Assembly (NCBI GenBank): GCA_035765195.1
Contig: DASTYC010000038.1
Location: 62,001-126,000, forward strand
Direction: 5' to 3'
DNA length: 64,000 nt
DNA from: CALAED01 sp035765195
GTDB lineage: Bacteria; Actinomycetota; Actinomycetes; Streptosporangiales; Streptosporangiaceae
This document shows, piece by piece, positions 63,634-64,000 of the stretch. A program made the position numbers and the translations under genes. How positions within the stretch are numbered: the first letter of the stretch is position 1; each line of letters starts with the position of its first letter. The notes beneath the pieces were generated by a model that had not been told where the DNA came from, did not search any database, and saw only the letters and a list, made by a program, of their open reading frames with translations.

Positions 63634-64000
63634 TCAGCCGAACGCGGTGGCGCCCCGCGACGCGGCGGCGCGGTCGAGGACCGCCTTGGGGCTTTCCACG
63701 GTGACCAGCAGCGACAGCAGCGCCGTGTCCTGCTCATCGCCCGTGCCATCGAGCCGGCGCACCCAGCCGATAACCCCGTAGTGGCCCATGGCGCGACCGC
63801 GGGCGAGGCTGAAACCCTCGTTGAAACGGTCACCTCGCGGGAGGGGCAGGATGAACCCCGGTACGGAGTTGTCCCCGACCGCGTCCACGATCCGGTTGGC
63901 GTCCGCCGCGCCGGCCAGGTTGATGATCGCGACCATGGCGGCGTATCCCGCCTTCTTGTCGACGTAAGCTCCCCGCACCACCTGGGTGCAGCCGGCTCGC
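63634..64000 (-). CDS. Unknown protein, partial at window edge
   Basis: 122 C-terminal residues visible, reading into the window from the right; the first visible codons are RAGCTQVVRGAYVDKKAG. The visible part has a DUF-like alpha/beta pattern (AAMVAIINLAGAADANRIVDAVG; ALLSLLVTVESPKAVLDRAAASRG) and no catalytic motif I recognise. The Cys close to the edge could be a lipobox (AGC), which would make it a lipoprotein, but the signal peptide would lie outside. The gap to gltB is 219 bp. Confidence 0.6.
   Translation of the reverse strand, partial: RAGCTQVVRGAYVDKKAGYAAMVAIINLAGAADANRIVDAVGDNSVPGFILPLPRGDRFNEGFSLARGRAMGHYGVIGWVRRLDGTGDEQDTALLSLLVTVESPKAVLDRAAASRGATAFG

Overview
The window is high-GC DNA with almost gapless coding. 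Gene content and order are those of an actinobacterium: parA-scpA-scpB-rluB-aroH-tyrA-cmk-der, pyrG-NUDIX-xerD, pyk-tRNA-Leu-pdtaR, polA-rpsA-coaE-uvrB and gltBD. GTP-type PEP carboxykinase, GTG/TTG starts and probable leaderless genes fit this. The mix of genes suggests the Streptosporangiales (Thermomonospora/Nonomuraea-like), but that placement is inference. It is a chromosomal core region: I see no IS, phage, CRISPR or plasmid functions.

Layout. 1-4277: 3'-truncated pckG behind two DasR-like palindromes, then a Ski2-like DUF3516 helicase. 4398-17470: a small membrane protein, then a long minus-strand block running pyrG, NUDIX, xerD, parA, scpA, scpB, rluB, aroH, tyrA, cmk, der (nucleotide synthesis, chromosome resolution and condensation, ribosome and tRNA maturation, tyrosine synthesis), headed by a repeat-rich coiled-coil protein. 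17634-23743: proline iminopeptidase, an HMG-CoA-lyase-like enzyme, a three-gene acyl-CoA cluster (Cys-less thiolase-like protein, DUF35 Zn-ribbon/OB protein, nitronate-monooxygenase-like flavoprotein) and a double DUF427 protein. 23862-28865 is the most accessory-looking part: a secreted SGNH hydrolase, an orphan class III cyclase-like protein, a 48-codon ORF coupled to an ECF sigma factor fused to an anti-sigma zinc finger, a membrane segment and a proline-rich tail, and an unknown gene behind a CRP-like palindrome.

29049-40286: uvrB, an FAH-family hydrolase with a taurine/nitrate-type ABC importer under an operator-overlapped promoter, a secreted glycerophosphodiesterase, coaE, a GNAT enzyme and a polytopic protein with a degenerate EEP domain. 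40594-48142: rpsA with a consensus promoter, a polysaccharide deacetylase, a chagasin-like lipoprotein, polA, a gene-free 0.55-kb region with strong RNA-like folding potential, and a DUF4352 lipoprotein. 48204-54469: the complete livKHMGF branched-chain amino-acid importer, an ANTAR response regulator and tRNA-Leu(CAA). 54529-64000: pyk, an AraC-family regulator, a secreted Kazal-type inhibitor, gltD-gltB and a partial unknown gene.

Themes across the window are central carbon and nitrogen metabolism (pckG, pyk, gltBD, liv), two different secreted protease-inhibitor folds, and at least six short tandem arrays with a 9-bp unit, several lying on or next to the 3' ends of genes.
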